Source: Bradyrhizobium sp. AZCC 1610
GTDB lineage: Bacteria > Pseudomonadota > Alphaproteobacteria > Rhizobiales > Xanthobacteraceae
Direction: 5' to 3'
Assembly (NCBI RefSeq): GCF_036924515.1
Contig: NZ_JAZHRR010000001.1
Coordinates: 6,977,001 to 7,041,000 of the forward strand
Length of the DNA: 64,000 nucleotides
The notes below the pieces were generated by a model, which was not told the DNA's origin, searched no databases, and worked only from the letters and a program-made list of their open reading frames with translations. The number at the start of each line of letters is the position of its first letter. Position 1 is the first letter of the stretch. Position numbers and translations under genes: made by a program. Positions 1 to 8,394 of the stretch are shown piece after piece.

Positions 1-738
1 GGCGATGATGCCGGCTTCGGTCGGCGTGAACTGGCCGGTCAGGATGCCGCCCATGATGATGAACGGGATCATCAGCGGCACGGCCGCCTCCTTCGTCGCG
101 GTTGCGAACGCGCCAAACGTGGCGCGCTCGCGCTTGATGCCGACCGGCCCGAAGAAGAAACTGTAGATCATCAACCCGATGCCCACGAACACGCCAGGCA
201 CCACGCCGCCGAGAAACAACCCGCCGATCGACACGTTACCGGTCGCGCCATACACCACGGCCATGATGCTGGGCGGGATGAGATTAGCCATTGTCGAGGC
301 CGAAGCGATCAGCGCCGCCGTGAAGGCGAGGTCGTAACCTTCCCGCTTCATTTCCGGCGCCAGCGTTCGCGACAGGATGGCGACGTCGGCGGCGGACGAG
401 CCGGAAATGCCCGCGAAGAACATGCTGAAGATCGTCACCACCTGCGCCAGACCGCCGCGCAAATGCCCGACCATCGTTTGCGACAACTTGATCATGCGGA
501 CGGTGACGTTCGCCGAGGTCATGAGATCGCCGACCAGCAGGAAGAACGGCACCGCGAGCAGGGCTTCGGTATCCATCCCGTTGAACAGCTGCGCCATCAT
601 CGAGGCGAGGCTGACCGGCGTGAACGCCGTCACCATCAGCACGGACGCGATCAGGGCAAAGGCCACCGGCACGCCCATATAGCCGAAGAACAGAAACAGA
701 AATCCCATCAGGAAGATGAGCCCGCCATTGGTCGTCAC
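1..738 (-). CDS. dctM: TRAP transporter large permease (DctM), C-terminus beyond the window
   Basis: This is the large membrane subunit of a TRAP transporter, which imports a carboxylate-type solute using a cation gradient. About 246 codons are visible; the stop lies off the left edge. The translation from GTG at 738 is strongly hydrophobic and carries typical DctM stretches (FLLVGDLM, FAGISGSSAADVA, PPSIMAVVYGA). The GTG overlaps the upstream dctQ stop (GTGA), so the two are translationally coupled. It belongs to the minus-strand dctP-dctQ-dctM operon. The substrate cannot be read from the sequence. Confidence 0.93.
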   Translation of the reverse strand, partial: MTTNGGLIFLMGFLFLFFGYMGVPVAFALIASVLMVTAFTPVSLASMMAQLFNGMDTEALLAVPFFLLVGDLMTSANVTVRMIKLSQTMVGHLRGGLAQVVTIFSMFFAGISGSSAADVAILSRTLAPEMKREGYDLAFTAALIASASTMANLIPPSIMAVVYGATGNVSIGGLFLGGVVPGVFVGIGLMIYSFFFGPVGIKRERATFGAFATATKEAAVPLMIPFIIMGGILTGQFTPTEAGIIA

Positions 739-1283
739 AGCGCCTTCCTCTTCTCATCCACGTCAGACGGGCCGCCGAAGCCGTTCTTCCAGCCGTTGAC
801 CATCTGCTCAATGATGAAAATTGAGATCAGCACACCACACAGCGGAATGGCTGCGTAGAGGCTCGCCAGCGGCGTCATCGACGGCATGCGCAGGCTTTTG
901 AAGCCGTCCAGAAAGTTCAAGTATCCGAAATAGATCATGCAGAAGGCGACGCCGAGCACCACCAGCCGGTTGAACATCTCGAAGAATAGCCGCGCATTGC
1001 CGGCCAGCGATTCCGCCAGCACGGCGAGGTAGAGATGATCGTTGCGCCGCGTCGCCGCGCCGACGCCGAAGAAGATGCCATAGATGAAGAATGTCATCGT
1101 CGCCTCCTGGAGCCAGAGCCAGGGGTGGCCGATGGTGCGGGTGACAACGTCGCACATCACCAGGATGGAGAAGCCGGTGATGGCGACGCCGCAGAGAATC
1201 ATCAGAACCTGTTCGAGCCAGTCGAGCGCGCGCCATTTCAGGTGGCGCTGCTCCTCCAGGACGAGGCTATTGAATCCAGGCAT
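735..1283 (-). CDS. dctQ: TRAP transporter small permease (DctQ)
   Basis: Small membrane subunit of the TRAP system, 182 residues with four predicted membrane segments, the usual size for DctQ. It joins the large permease to the periplasmic binding protein. Motifs such as VVTRTIGHPWLWLQEATM around the second segment fit the family. I chose ATG at 1283, just before the conserved hydrophilic N-terminus; no strong ribosome-binding site is visible there. A 73-base gap separates it from dctP, and the stop overlaps the dctM start. Confidence 0.92.
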   Translation of the reverse strand: MPGFNSLVLEEQRHLKWRALDWLEQVLMILCGVAITGFSILVMCDVVTRTIGHPWLWLQEATMTFFIYGIFFGVGAATRRNDHLYLAVLAESLAGNARLFFEMFNRLVVLGVAFCMIYFGYLNFLDGFKSLRMPSMTPLASLYAAIPLCGVLISIFIIEQMVNGWKNGFGGPSDVDEKRKAL

Positions 1284-1356
1284 GGTCGATTCTCGAATCC
1301 GCGATGAGGAACGGCGCAGCGGGAAGCCACCGCTCCCCGCCGCGCACGCCCGCCAG

Positions 1357-2364
1357 CTACTGAACGTTGCGTACCATGCCGAGGACCTTGACGGCGTTCG
1401 GTCCGAGGTCGGACGCCAGCTTGTCCTGGATCGGCTTGCTGATGGCCATGAAGCCGCTCTTGTCGACGGTCTTGACGACCTTGACGCCGATCTTCTCGAG
1501 CTTCGCCTGCGCTTCGCGTTCAAGCTTGAAGGCTGCCGTCGGCTCGTTGCGGCTGACTTCGTCGGCGGCCGCCTGCACCCATTTCTTCTGCTCGTCGCTG
1601 AGACTGCTCCATACCTTGTCGCTGACGAACAGAGCGGCATTGTTTGCTTCGTGCTCGGTGAGCGAGAGCACCGGGGCGGGTTCGTAGTGCTTGTTGACGA
1701 GATAGTTGTTGATGCCGTTCTCGGCCATATCGACAACGCCGGTCTGCAGCGAGGTGTAGACCTCCCCGAACGGCATGTGCACGACCTGGGCGCCGTAAGC
1801 CGGGAAAAGGGTATCTTCGGTCACGGTGGCCTGCACCCGCACCTTGACGCCCTTGAGGTCGGCGACTTTCTCGATCGGCTTCTTGCCGTACATGTGCCGC
1901 AGGCCTTGCGAGCCCAACCCCAGCATGTGCGCGCCCTTCATCTTGGCCGCATATAATTCCTTCATCGCCGCGATGACGGCGGGATCGCCAAGCACCTTGA
2001 TGGCGTGCGCTTCATCGCGGAAGATATAGTGAAGCGAGAACACGCCCGATTCCGGCTGCGCGGTCGAGGCGTTGGCGGTCGACAGCATCACGAAATCGAT
2101 GTCGCCGGTTTGGACCTTTTGCAGGGTCTGCGCTTCGGTGCCGAGCTGGGCGCCGGGGTATTGATTGATCGAGAGCGTGCCCTTGCTCAGTTCGGTCAGC
2201 TTCTTGTTGAAGATTTCGGCGCCAATGCCATAGCCGCTGTTCTTGGGCTGGTCGTAGGCGAACGAGAATTCGCGCTTTTGCGCTGACGCCGCTGACGACA
2301 CCATGGCAATGGCGACGCCCAGCAGAATTCCGCGCGCGAACGGCAGATACCGTGAAACGGACAT
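1357..2364 (-). CDS. dctP: TRAP transporter substrate-binding protein (DctP family)
   Basis: Periplasmic solute receptor of the TRAP transporter, 335 residues. A signal peptide (about residues 1-28, ending ASA-QKR) precedes a DctP fold. Recognisable parts are the GDIDFVM stretch near residue 88 and KGVKVRVQ near residue 170, where the conserved arginine binds the ligand carboxylate in this family. The start ATG at 2364 has a good ribosome-binding site (GGGGAGGAG) upstream. It is first in its operon and faces a GntR regulator across a shared promoter region. The ligand is unknown. Confidence 0.94.
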   Translation of the reverse strand: MSVSRYLPFARGILLGVAIAMVSSAASAQKREFSFAYDQPKNSGYGIGAEIFNKKLTELSKGTLSINQYPGAQLGTEAQTLQKVQTGDIDFVMLSTANASTAQPESGVFSLHYIFRDEAHAIKVLGDPAVIAAMKELYAAKMKGAHMLGLGSQGLRHMYGKKPIEKVADLKGVKVRVQATVTEDTLFPAYGAQVVHMPFGEVYTSLQTGVVDMAENGINNYLVNKHYEPAPVLSLTEHEANNAALFVSDKVWSSLSDEQKKWVQAAADEVSRNEPTAAFKLEREAQAKLEKIGVKVVKTVDKSGFMAISKPIQDKLASDLGPNAVKVLGMVRNVQ

Positions 2365-2465
2365 CGAACTCCTCCCCTGCTTCGCCGCTTTTGCGGACTG
2401 ATTGTCGCCATCACCCCTAGGGCCCCGGCGTCCATCTCATTATGACCGAAGCCGATGTGTTAACA

Positions 2466-2493
2466 AGATAGTATTTTAGATTGTATACTATCT
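2466..2493. promoter_or_regulatory. Perfect 9-bp inverted repeat, probable operator of the divergent GntR regulator
   Basis: AGATAGTAT (2466-2474) and ATACTATCT (2485-2493) are exact inverted copies separated by 10 bases. The right half also contains TTGTATACTA, which fits the GT-N-AC core bound by FCD-type GntR proteins. It is in the divergent region between dctP and the regulator, 23 bases before the regulator start, so it could control both directions. Binding is inferred. Confidence 0.6.
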
Positions 2494-2515
2494 GGACCGA
2501 TGGCAAATTGGCTCC

Positions 2516-3271
2516 ATGGTGACCGCCAAAACCTCGAAAAAGCTGCCTGCTCGCCGCGACGCTGCGACAACTGCCGGGATTCCCTCCCCGGCCGAGGCGC
2601 AGCACGAGCGCGAACCGAACGCGCATGTGATTGCCCGGAAGCTGGAGGAGGATGTCGTGCTCGGACGACGCCATCCGCGCGAGCGCCTGGTCGAGCAGGA
2701 TCTGTGCTCGGCCTTTGGCACCCATCGCGGCGATATCCGGCTCGCGCTGTTCGAATTGGAAAAGCGCGGCATCGTCGAGCGCATCCCGAACCGCGGCGCG
2801 ATCGTGCGCGATCTCAAGCCGCGGGAGGTCAGCGAAATCTATAATGTGCGCGAGGAACTCGAGGTGATGGCGGTGCGGATTCTGCCGTTTCCGGTCGCGA
2901 GCGCCGACATTGTCAGGCTGGAAGCCGTGCAGCGCAAACACGGCAAGGCCGTCGATTCCGGCGACCTTCTGGCCGTGTTCCACAGCAATGTGCAATTCCA
3001 TCGCGCCCTGTTCGGGCTATGCGGCAATGGCTGCCTGATCGAGACCATCGAGAATCTGGCGCAAAAGGTCTCCGGCATCCGCTCCTATGCCTACGCCAAC
3101 CCGGGCGCGCTGAACGACGCCCGCCAGGACCATATGGCGATGATCGAGGCTCTGCGGCATTCGCGCCGCGAGGAGTTGATCATGCTGACCCGGCGTCACC
3201 TCAAACCGGCGGAGCAGGCTTACATTCGCGCCTACCGGCAACGCTTCGGCGACGGCGGCGCAGGCGCCTGA
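2516..3271 (+). CDS. GntR family transcriptional regulator, FCD (FadR-like) subfamily
   Basis: Ligand-responsive repressor of 251 residues. An N-terminal winged helix (about residues 40-105; [21 protein letters not shown], then a wing ending NRGAIV) is followed by an all-helical FCD domain with the expected histidines (FHRAL, RQDHM, RRHL) that usually coordinate a metal. It is divergent from the TRAP operon and probably senses the transported carboxylate or a product of it. The ATG at 2516 gives a longer N-terminal tail than usual; a later start is possible. Confidence 0.9.
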   Translation: MVTAKTSKKLPARRDAATTAGIPSPAEAQHEREPNAHVIARKLEEDVVLGRRHPRERLVEQDLCSAFGTHRGDIRLALFELEKRGIVERIPNRGAIVRDLKPREVSEIYNVREELEVMAVRILPFPVASADIVRLEAVQRKHGKAVDSGDLLAVFHSNVQFHRALFGLCGNGCLIETIENLAQKVSGIRSYAYANPGALNDARQDHMAMIEALRHSRREELIMLTRRHLKPAEQAYIRAYRQRFGDGGAGA

Positions 3272-3339
3272 CACGCCCCAAAACGATCCCTGCAGGACCG
3301 TTGCCCCTGCCCGGCCAATCGGCTAAATGAAGGCCCGAA

Positions 3340-3416
3340 GCACCCGTAGCTCAGCTGGATAGAGCGTTGCCCTCCGAAGGCAAAGGTCACACGTTCGAAT
3401 CGTGTCGGGTGCGCCA
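3340..3416 (+). tRNA. tRNA-Arg (anticodon CCG)
   Basis: A complete 77-base cloverleaf. The acceptor stem pairs GCACCCG (3340-3346) with CGGGTGC (3406-3412), followed by discriminator G and an encoded CCA (3414-3416). The D arm is GCTCAGCTGGATAGAGC. The anticodon stem TTGCC/GGCAA encloses loop CTCCGAA, giving anticodon CCG at 3374-3376. The TTCGAAT T-loop is present. tRNA 3' ends are common integration sites, and the mer cassette begins a few hundred bases downstream. Confidence 0.98.
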
Positions 3417-3435
3417 CTTTACGCCACAGCACGCA

Positions 3436-3458
3436 GGACCCGCTTAAGGGTCCGTTTT
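3436..3458 (+). terminator. Rho-independent terminator of the tRNA gene
   Basis: GGACCC (3436-3441) pairs perfectly with GGGTCC (3448-3453) around loop GCTTAA, followed by GTTTT. It lies 20 bases after the tRNA CCA end. Confidence 0.75.
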
Positions 3459-3706
3459 CTGCGCTGCCATTCGATGATCAGGCCGCTTCTGGAACATCGT
3501 GCAGGACGAGCAAGTCCGCCCGCGGGCACGGCGCGACCGCGTAGCCGCGACGTTGCTCGCCGCTGAACTCCACGAGCAGGCCTCGCTAGAGTATGCGGCT
3601 TCAAGCAGGATATCTTGCCCTCGCGCAGCTGTGGCGCCCAACCAAAAATATCGAAGACGGCCCCATGCAAGGTAGCAGGCAGTCGCCACTACCGCACCTC
3701 CCGCAC
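3459..3706. other. Gap between tRNA terminator and merR, possible decayed coding remnant
   Basis: No intact gene is supportable. On the minus strand just after merR there is a GGAGGT-like site and an open frame of about 80 codons with four cysteines. A different frame contains a coding-looking fragment ending about 3475. Switching frames suggests remnants of a lost gene, perhaps a mer accessory gene, but no family is recognised. Confidence 0.25.
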
Positions 3707-4156
3707 TCAAGCGCGGGTGCTCGCCAAGGCACGACGATCGTCGCGAAACAATGTCTCGATCAACGCGCATTCGCGCAACTTGCTGCTGCCACATTGCGCA
3801 ATCACGTCTTTCAGTAGGCGTTCCATGCGCTTCAAGTCGGCGATCTTCGCACGTACATCGTCGAGGTGAGCCGTCGCAACAGCGCGAGCCTCCGTGCACG
3901 GTTGATCGAGCTCGTCGACGAGCCGCAGCAGCGCGCGAATCTCGTCGAGGCGGAAGCCGAGCTCACGCGCTCTGAGCACGAACCCGAGACGTCGCTCGTA
4001 TATCGTGTCGTACACCCGATAGCCGGTAGTCGTGCGTGAAGGCTGCGGCAGCAATCCGATCTTCTCGTAATAGCGGACAGTCTCGATGTTGCATCGGGCC
4101 CGTTTGGCAAGTTCGCCCCTCTGCAGGCCCCTCACGCCAGCGTGATCGCGCATCAT
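3707..4156 (-). CDS. merR: MerR-type mercury-responsive regulator
   Basis: A 149-residue MerR-family regulator: N-terminal winged helix (about residues 9-78, containing NIETVRYYEKIGLL), a long dimerisation helix and a C-terminal metal site. Cysteines at 87, 122 and 130 match the Hg(II)-binding trio of MerR (Cys82, 117 and 126 in Tn501), with the same spacing between the first two and one residue fewer before the third. It lies divergent to merB-merA across a typical MerR operator, so it should repress without mercury and activate with it. Two adjacent ATGs (4156 and 4153) are possible starts. Confidence 0.88.
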   Translation of the reverse strand: MMRDHAGVRGLQRGELAKRARCNIETVRYYEKIGLLPQPSRTTTGYRVYDTIYERRLGFVLRARELGFRLDEIRALLRLVDELDQPCTEARAVATAHLDDVRAKIADLKRMERLLKDVIAQCGSSKLRECALIETLFRDDRRALASTRA

Positions 4157-4165
4157 GAAAACCTC

Positions 4166-4197
4166 TTGAGCCTGTAGCAGCTACAGACCCCAGAGTT
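4166..4197 (+). promoter_or_regulatory. mer operator and promoter
   Basis: The perfect dyad CTGTAGCAGCTACAG (4172-4186) begins right after a TTGAGC -35 element (4166-4171). A weak -10 (CAGAGT or AGAGTT) follows after 19-20 bases. The overlong spacer filled by a dyad is the hallmark of MerR-controlled promoters, which need the regulator to untwist the DNA. It sits 10 bases from the merR start and about 70 bases before merB. Confidence 0.78.
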
Positions 4198-4266
4198 AGG
4201 CGGCAGATCGGATTTCGCAATGGATCGCGAGTTCAAATACGGCGCAACAGACAGGAGCACTGAACA

Positions 4267-5094
4267 ATGACCGCTAGCAGCGCATCGCGTCCATCATCAG
4301 CAAAGGCGACAGCCCAGCCGAGTTTCATCATGCGTCCCGGCGTGTCCTGTCCGGATTGGTCGGTTGTCACATCTCCGGTGGTCAAGGATGCGCTACTGGC
4401 AATGTTCGAGTCCGAACACATTTTGAATCGTTGGTCGGGTTATTCGCCCGCCGAAGACCGCGTACGTGCTGCGCTGCTCGGGCTTTACGCGGAGCAGGGT
4501 CGAGCTCCGACCATCGACGCACTTGCGGCGCGCGCCCGGTTGGATACGGCCGAGGCCCGGAGTCAGCTTGCGGAACTCCGGCTGCGCGATCTTGTCGTCC
4601 TCTCCCGCGATGGCGAGCGGATCATCGGCGCCTATCCTTTCAGCGACCGCGACACCGGTCAGCGGGTCAAGCTGGACGGTCGAACGGTCAACGCCATGTG
4701 CGCCGTCGACGCGCTGGGCGTCGGCGCTATGTTGGGGCGCGACGTTCAGATCGACTCGCGCTGTCACCGCAGCGGCAGCGCGATCAGGATCACAACTCGC
4801 GACTGCGGCCGAGCAATTGCGGTTGCTCATCCTGAAACGACGGTTGTCTGGCTGAGCCTGCGTTATGAAGGCGGATCCGCGGCGTACTCTCTTTGCACGG
4901 TGACCGTATTCTTCGCCACGGACGACCATCTCGAAGCGTGGCACAAGGATCAACCTGCTGACATGCGCGGCGTTCGGCTTTCGCTCGGCGAAGCGCTCGA
5001 GGTCGGCCGGGCAATTTTCGGACCAAGTTTAGCGGGTATCGATGCATGCACCGGCTCCGCCCAACGCCTCGACGCTCTTTCGGTCGGCGGCTGA
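4267..5094 (+). CDS. merB: Alkylmercury lyase (MerB)
   Basis: Cytoplasmic enzyme that splits the carbon-mercury bond of organomercurials to give Hg(II) for MerA. It has 275 residues, against about 212 for the classical enzyme, with an N-terminal extension of some 50 residues. The catalytic set is visible: Cys145 and Asp148 in NAMCAVDALG, and Cys210 in YSLCTVTVFFAT, matching Cys96, Asp99 and Cys159 of the plasmid R831b enzyme with nearly the same spacing. A winged-helix-like segment lies at about 60-115. The ATG at 4267 follows AGGAG. It is 20 bases upstream of merA. Confidence 0.87.
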   Translation: MTASSASRPSSAKATAQPSFIMRPGVSCPDWSVVTSPVVKDALLAMFESEHILNRWSGYSPAEDRVRAALLGLYAEQGRAPTIDALAARARLDTAEARSQLAELRLRDLVVLSRDGERIIGAYPFSDRDTGQRVKLDGRTVNAMCAVDALGVGAMLGRDVQIDSRCHRSGSAIRITTRDCGRAIAVAHPETTVVWLSLRYEGGSAAYSLCTVTVFFATDDHLEAWHKDQPADMRGVRLSLGEALEVGRAIFGPSLAGIDACTGSAQRLDALSVGG

Positions 5095-5114
5095 CACGCC
5101 CAGGAGATGGTTCA

Positions 5115-6548
5115 ATGGCGAACAACAACACGATCACGAACGGCAAGAATGGCGGCCGCTACGATGTGGCTGTCATCGGAGCCGGTTCGGCGGGCTTCTC
5201 GGCTGCGATCACTGCGTGCGAGCAGAACGCGCAGGTCGCCCTCATCGGCAGCGGGGTCATCGGCGGCACCTGCACCAACATCGGGTGTCTGCCTTCCAAG
5301 ACGTTGATTCGTGCGGCGGAGACATTGCACAGCGCCTGCGTTGCAGCCCGCTTCGCCGGGATCGAAGCAGGGGCCAAGATCAAGGATTGGCGCGCGACGG
5401 TTCGGCAAAAGAACGAGCTGGTCACGGAGCAACGGCAGGCCAGATACACAGACATTCTGCAATTCTATGGAGACGTTGCGTATATCGAAGGGGCGGCCCG
5501 TCTCGTCAATGGCGGAATCGAGGTCAGGGGCGAGCAGGTCCACGCCGAAAAGATCATCATCACCACCGGCGCGCGACCAGCCGTGCCGGAGATTCACGGC
5601 ATCGAAACGGTTCCCTATCTCACGAGCACGTCGGCGTTGGATCTTGAGGAGCTGCCGAAGTCGCTGCTCGTGATCGGCGGCGGCTACATCGGCGCGGAGC
5701 TTGCCCAGCTGTTTGCCCGCGCCGGCGTTGCGGTCACGCTCGTTTGCCGTTCACGCCTGCTGCCCAAGGCCGACGATGAAATCAGCGAAGCGCTGACGGA
5801 GTACCTTGCAGACGAAGGGATCAAAATTGTTGCAGGGGTTGCATACCGCGCTATTCGAAGGGACGGCGCGGGCGTGAAGCTCGCCGTGGCACGCGATGGC
5901 CGGGAGCAAGTTTTTGAGTCTGAGAAGGTGCTCATCGCCACTGGCCGGACGCCGAATACCGAGCAACTCGGTCTCACCGAAGCGGGGATCGCCGTCTCGA
6001 ACAACGGCGCGATCGTCGTGGACGACCGCATGCGTACTACCAGGCCGGACGTCTATGCCGCGGGTGACGTGACCGACCGCGACCAGTTCGTCTACATGGC
6101 GGCTTACGGCGCAAAGCTTGCGGCGATAAACGCCTTGAACGGCGACACGCTGCGTTACGACAATGCGGCGATGCCGGCCGTGGTGTTCACCGACCCGCAG
6201 GGGGCAAGCGTCGGCCTCACGGAAACGGCTGCGCGCGCCGCCGGGTACGATGTTCGTGTTTCGACGGTCCGGCTCGACCAGGTGCCGCGCGCGTTGGCGG
6301 GCCGGGACACCCGCGGTCTGATCAAGCTGATCGCCGATCGCGCGTCGCGACGGCTGCTCGGGGCGCATATCCTGGCTCCGGAAGGCGCGGACAGTATCCA
6401 GACCGCGGTGCTGGCGCTCCAGCACAGACTAACGATCGATGATCTCACGGCCGCGATCTTCCCGTATTTGACCACCGTCGAAGGGCTCAAGCTCGCTGCA
6501 CAGGGGTTCGACAAGGATCTGAGCAGACTATCTTGCTGCGCGGGCTGA
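5115..6548 (+). CDS. merA: Mercuric reductase (MerA), short form without NmerA domain
   Basis: FAD/NADPH disulfide oxidoreductase that reduces Hg(II) to volatile Hg(0), 477 residues. The FAD-binding GAGSAG motif (22-27) and redox pair Cys53/Cys58 in GTCTNIGCLPSK are present, and the chain ends in the MerA-specific Cys-Cys pair (474-475, SCCAG), which separates it from lipoamide dehydrogenases. A second nucleotide motif (GGGYIGAE) lies near residue 200. The N-terminal metal-binding domain of many MerA proteins is missing. I prefer ATG 5115 over the open frame's ATG at 5046 because CAGGAG lies 8 bases before it and the longer form would overlap merB. Confidence 0.94.
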   Translation: MANNNTITNGKNGGRYDVAVIGAGSAGFSAAITACEQNAQVALIGSGVIGGTCTNIGCLPSKTLIRAAETLHSACVAARFAGIEAGAKIKDWRATVRQKNELVTEQRQARYTDILQFYGDVAYIEGAARLVNGGIEVRGEQVHAEKIIITTGARPAVPEIHGIETVPYLTSTSALDLEELPKSLLVIGGGYIGAELAQLFARAGVAVTLVCRSRLLPKADDEISEALTEYLADEGIKIVAGVAYRAIRRDGAGVKLAVARDGREQVFESEKVLIATGRTPNTEQLGLTEAGIAVSNNGAIVVDDRMRTTRPDVYAAGDVTDRDQFVYMAAYGAKLAAINALNGDTLRYDNAAMPAVVFTDPQGASVGLTETAARAAGYDVRVSTVRLDQVPRALAGRDTRGLIKLIADRASRRLLGAHILAPEGADSIQTAVLALQHRLTIDDLTAAIFPYLTTVEGLKLAAQGFDKDLSRLSCCAG

Positions 6549-6687
6549 ACAAATTGATTCAGTTTCCGCTCGTCCACGCGAAAGTGTGACCCAGGGCCAC
6601 AACCGAATGCAGCAAGGCAAACTCAGCCGTCCAGAGGTGTACCATGATTCGAGCGATTACCTCCGGACGCGGCTGGCCTGGGCATCA

Positions 6688-7248
6688 ATGTGGATCTGGC
6701 GCCTCCTTATCGCCGGTAGCACGCTTGCTATCGTGGTTCCCACGCTCGCCGCTGCCAAAACCAAGTCGGGGATTGAACCAATGACACTGACACGCGAACT
6801 CTATGACGCCTTCCAAAGCGCCCAGATCGATCGATGGGACGCGATCATTTCACCAAATGTCGTGACCAATAGCCCAGGCGGACGGGGGATCGAGGGGATC
6901 GGCCCTCTCAAGACGTGGGCGGCCGCCTTCGCCACCACGCTCGCTTATCAGATCGACCTTGTCGATGAACACCTTGCACTAGACAGCCGCGGCAACGGGC
7001 GCGGCTTCATCACCTTCAATCTCCACTGGAAGCATGACCGCGAATTCATGGGGCTCGTGCCCACCTTTCGCGAGGGAACTTCGATCGAGACGCTGTTGCT
7101 GACCATCCAGGCGAACAAGATCGTGCGCATCGACGTGGCCGATAATTCGCTCGATCTTGCTATCTGTCTTTGGGATCGCGGCTGGCCGCACCCGCATAAC
7201 TGGACGCCACCGGCGATCGTTGCTGGTGTGAATCGCAGAAGCGCTTAG
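6688..7248 (+). CDS. SnoaL-like (NTF2-fold) protein with N-terminal signal or anchor
   Basis: About 186 residues from ATG 6688. Residues 1-25 form a hydrophobic segment ending TLAAAKTKSG, consistent with export or membrane anchoring. The rest (from MTLTRELYDAFQ) looks like the cone-shaped SnoaL/NTF2 fold seen in small cyclases, isomerases and many unassigned proteins. The start is uncertain: a GTG at 6586 opens the same frame, and ATG 6781 would give a cytoplasmic form without the hydrophobic segment. It follows merA by about 140 bases on the same strand; a role in mercury handling is not established. Confidence 0.6.
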   Translation: MWIWRLLIAGSTLAIVVPTLAAAKTKSGIEPMTLTRELYDAFQSAQIDRWDAIISPNVVTNSPGGRGIEGIGPLKTWAAAFATTLAYQIDLVDEHLALDSRGNGRGFITFNLHWKHDREFMGLVPTFREGTSIETLLLTIQANKIVRIDVADNSLDLAICLWDRGWPHPHNWTPPAIVAGVNRRSA

Positions 7249-7283
7249 TTCAGCGCACGCCAAGCCGAGAAGGAGATTTGGTC

Positions 7284-7922
7284 ATGCGCGTTGCAGTCAT
7301 CGGCGCTGGCGCGGTGGGGCGCGCGCTCGGGCGCGCCTGGGTCAAGGCAGGCCATGATGTGGTCTATGGCGCGCGCACCGCCGGCGTCAAGGACATGGCG
7401 TCCTTTCTCGCCCAGACTGGGGGACGCGAAGCACCGGGCCAGGCCGCCGCGCTTGCTGCGGACGTTGTCGTGCTGGCGTTGCCGTGGGGCAAGGCGGAAC
7501 CGGCCGTACGCGGCCTGGGCGACCTCAACGGAAAGGTCGTCATCGATTGCATGAACCCGCTCATCATGCGCGATGGGGCGCTCGGGCTTGAGTGCGGATT
7601 TGAAACGTCGGGCGCGGAACGCGTGGCAGCCTGGCTTCCGGGCGCGCGCGTCGTGAAGACGCTCAATCAGGCCGGTGCGGAGGTGATGGGGGATACCACC
7701 ATGCTGTCGGCGCGCCCCGTGATGTTTCTCGCTGGCGATGATGCCGCCGCAAAGGACACTGCACGAGCGTTAGTCGCCGAACTCGGCTTTGAGCCATTGG
7801 ACGCGGGTCCGCTCAGCATAGCGCGCCTGCTCGAGCCCTTGGCCATGGTGTGGATCAACCAAGCCATTTTACGCGGCGAGGGCCGCGACTGGGCCTTCAC
7901 GTTGGCCCGTCGGCGGCCGTGA
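7284..7922 (+). CDS. NADP oxidoreductase, coenzyme F420-dependent-type fold
   Basis: A 212-residue Rossmann protein starting MRVAVIGAGAVGRALG, with the GxGxxG dinucleotide motif at residues 7-12. The pattern VVVLALPWG and VIDCMNPL, then VKTLNQAGAEVM, matches the NADPH:F420 oxidoreductase-like family, which in bacteria lacking F420 usually acts on unknown substrates. ATG 7284 is preceded by AAGGAG. It is downstream of the SnoaL-like gene and just upstream of a LysR fragment, which may once have regulated it. Confidence 0.82.
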   Translation: MRVAVIGAGAVGRALGRAWVKAGHDVVYGARTAGVKDMASFLAQTGGREAPGQAAALAADVVVLALPWGKAEPAVRGLGDLNGKVVIDCMNPLIMRDGALGLECGFETSGAERVAAWLPGARVVKTLNQAGAEVMGDTTMLSARPVMFLAGDDAAAKDTARALVAELGFEPLDAGPLSIARLLEPLAMVWINQAILRGEGRDWAFTLARRRP

Positions 7923-7943
7923 CTGTTCATCCGTTTCGTCCGC

Positions 7944-8120
7944 GTGTCTGTCAAGCTCAAGCATCTACACTACGCTGAGATGGCCGCGCGTCACGACAGC
8001 TTCCGAAAGGCTGCTGATGTGCTCGGGCTCACGCAATCCAATCTCAGCGCTGTCCAGGTTGAAAAAAGAATTCGCAGTCCATGGAAAACCGCCCGGCCCG
8101 GATCGCCCCTTGGCCGTTGA
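7944..8120 (+). pseudogene. Truncated LysR-type regulator (N-terminal helix-turn-helix only)
   Basis: From GTG 7944 the reading frame gives a typical LysR N-terminus (LKHLHYAEMAARHDSFRKAA, then DVLGLTQSNLSA), but ends after 58 codons, losing the whole effector domain. After residue 45 the similarity stops. Nothing further is identifiable up to 8394, apart from a short different-frame stretch near 8120-8215 that looks coding but has no recognised family. It marks the ragged right end of the mer-containing cassette. Confidence 0.6.
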
Positions 8121-8394
8121 AATTGCGAACGGCTGTATTTGCCGACGACACCTGCGTCTACGTCGCCAAGGATATGCGAGTCGGACTGATAGCGCCCGCG
8201 ATCTAATATCTAGCCGGGAAGGAGGTCAGATGCGCGGCGGAGAATTTAGATCGTATCACCGACACCAGTAGCGTGACCAATCCAGTCTCCGCCCGGGACA
8301 GCGAAGGCGCGCTGTTTGCCGACTGATTATCCCACGCCGTCGCAATTCTTAATGAACCCTTGGCGCATCCCTTTCCGGGCAGCCCGCCGTCAGC

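Noticed and set aside
3340..8394. Direct repeat of the tRNA 3' end as an att site
   Set aside because: I looked for a second copy of the tRNA-Arg 3' end to the right of the mer cassette and saw none, and there is no integrase gene; island boundaries remain unproven.
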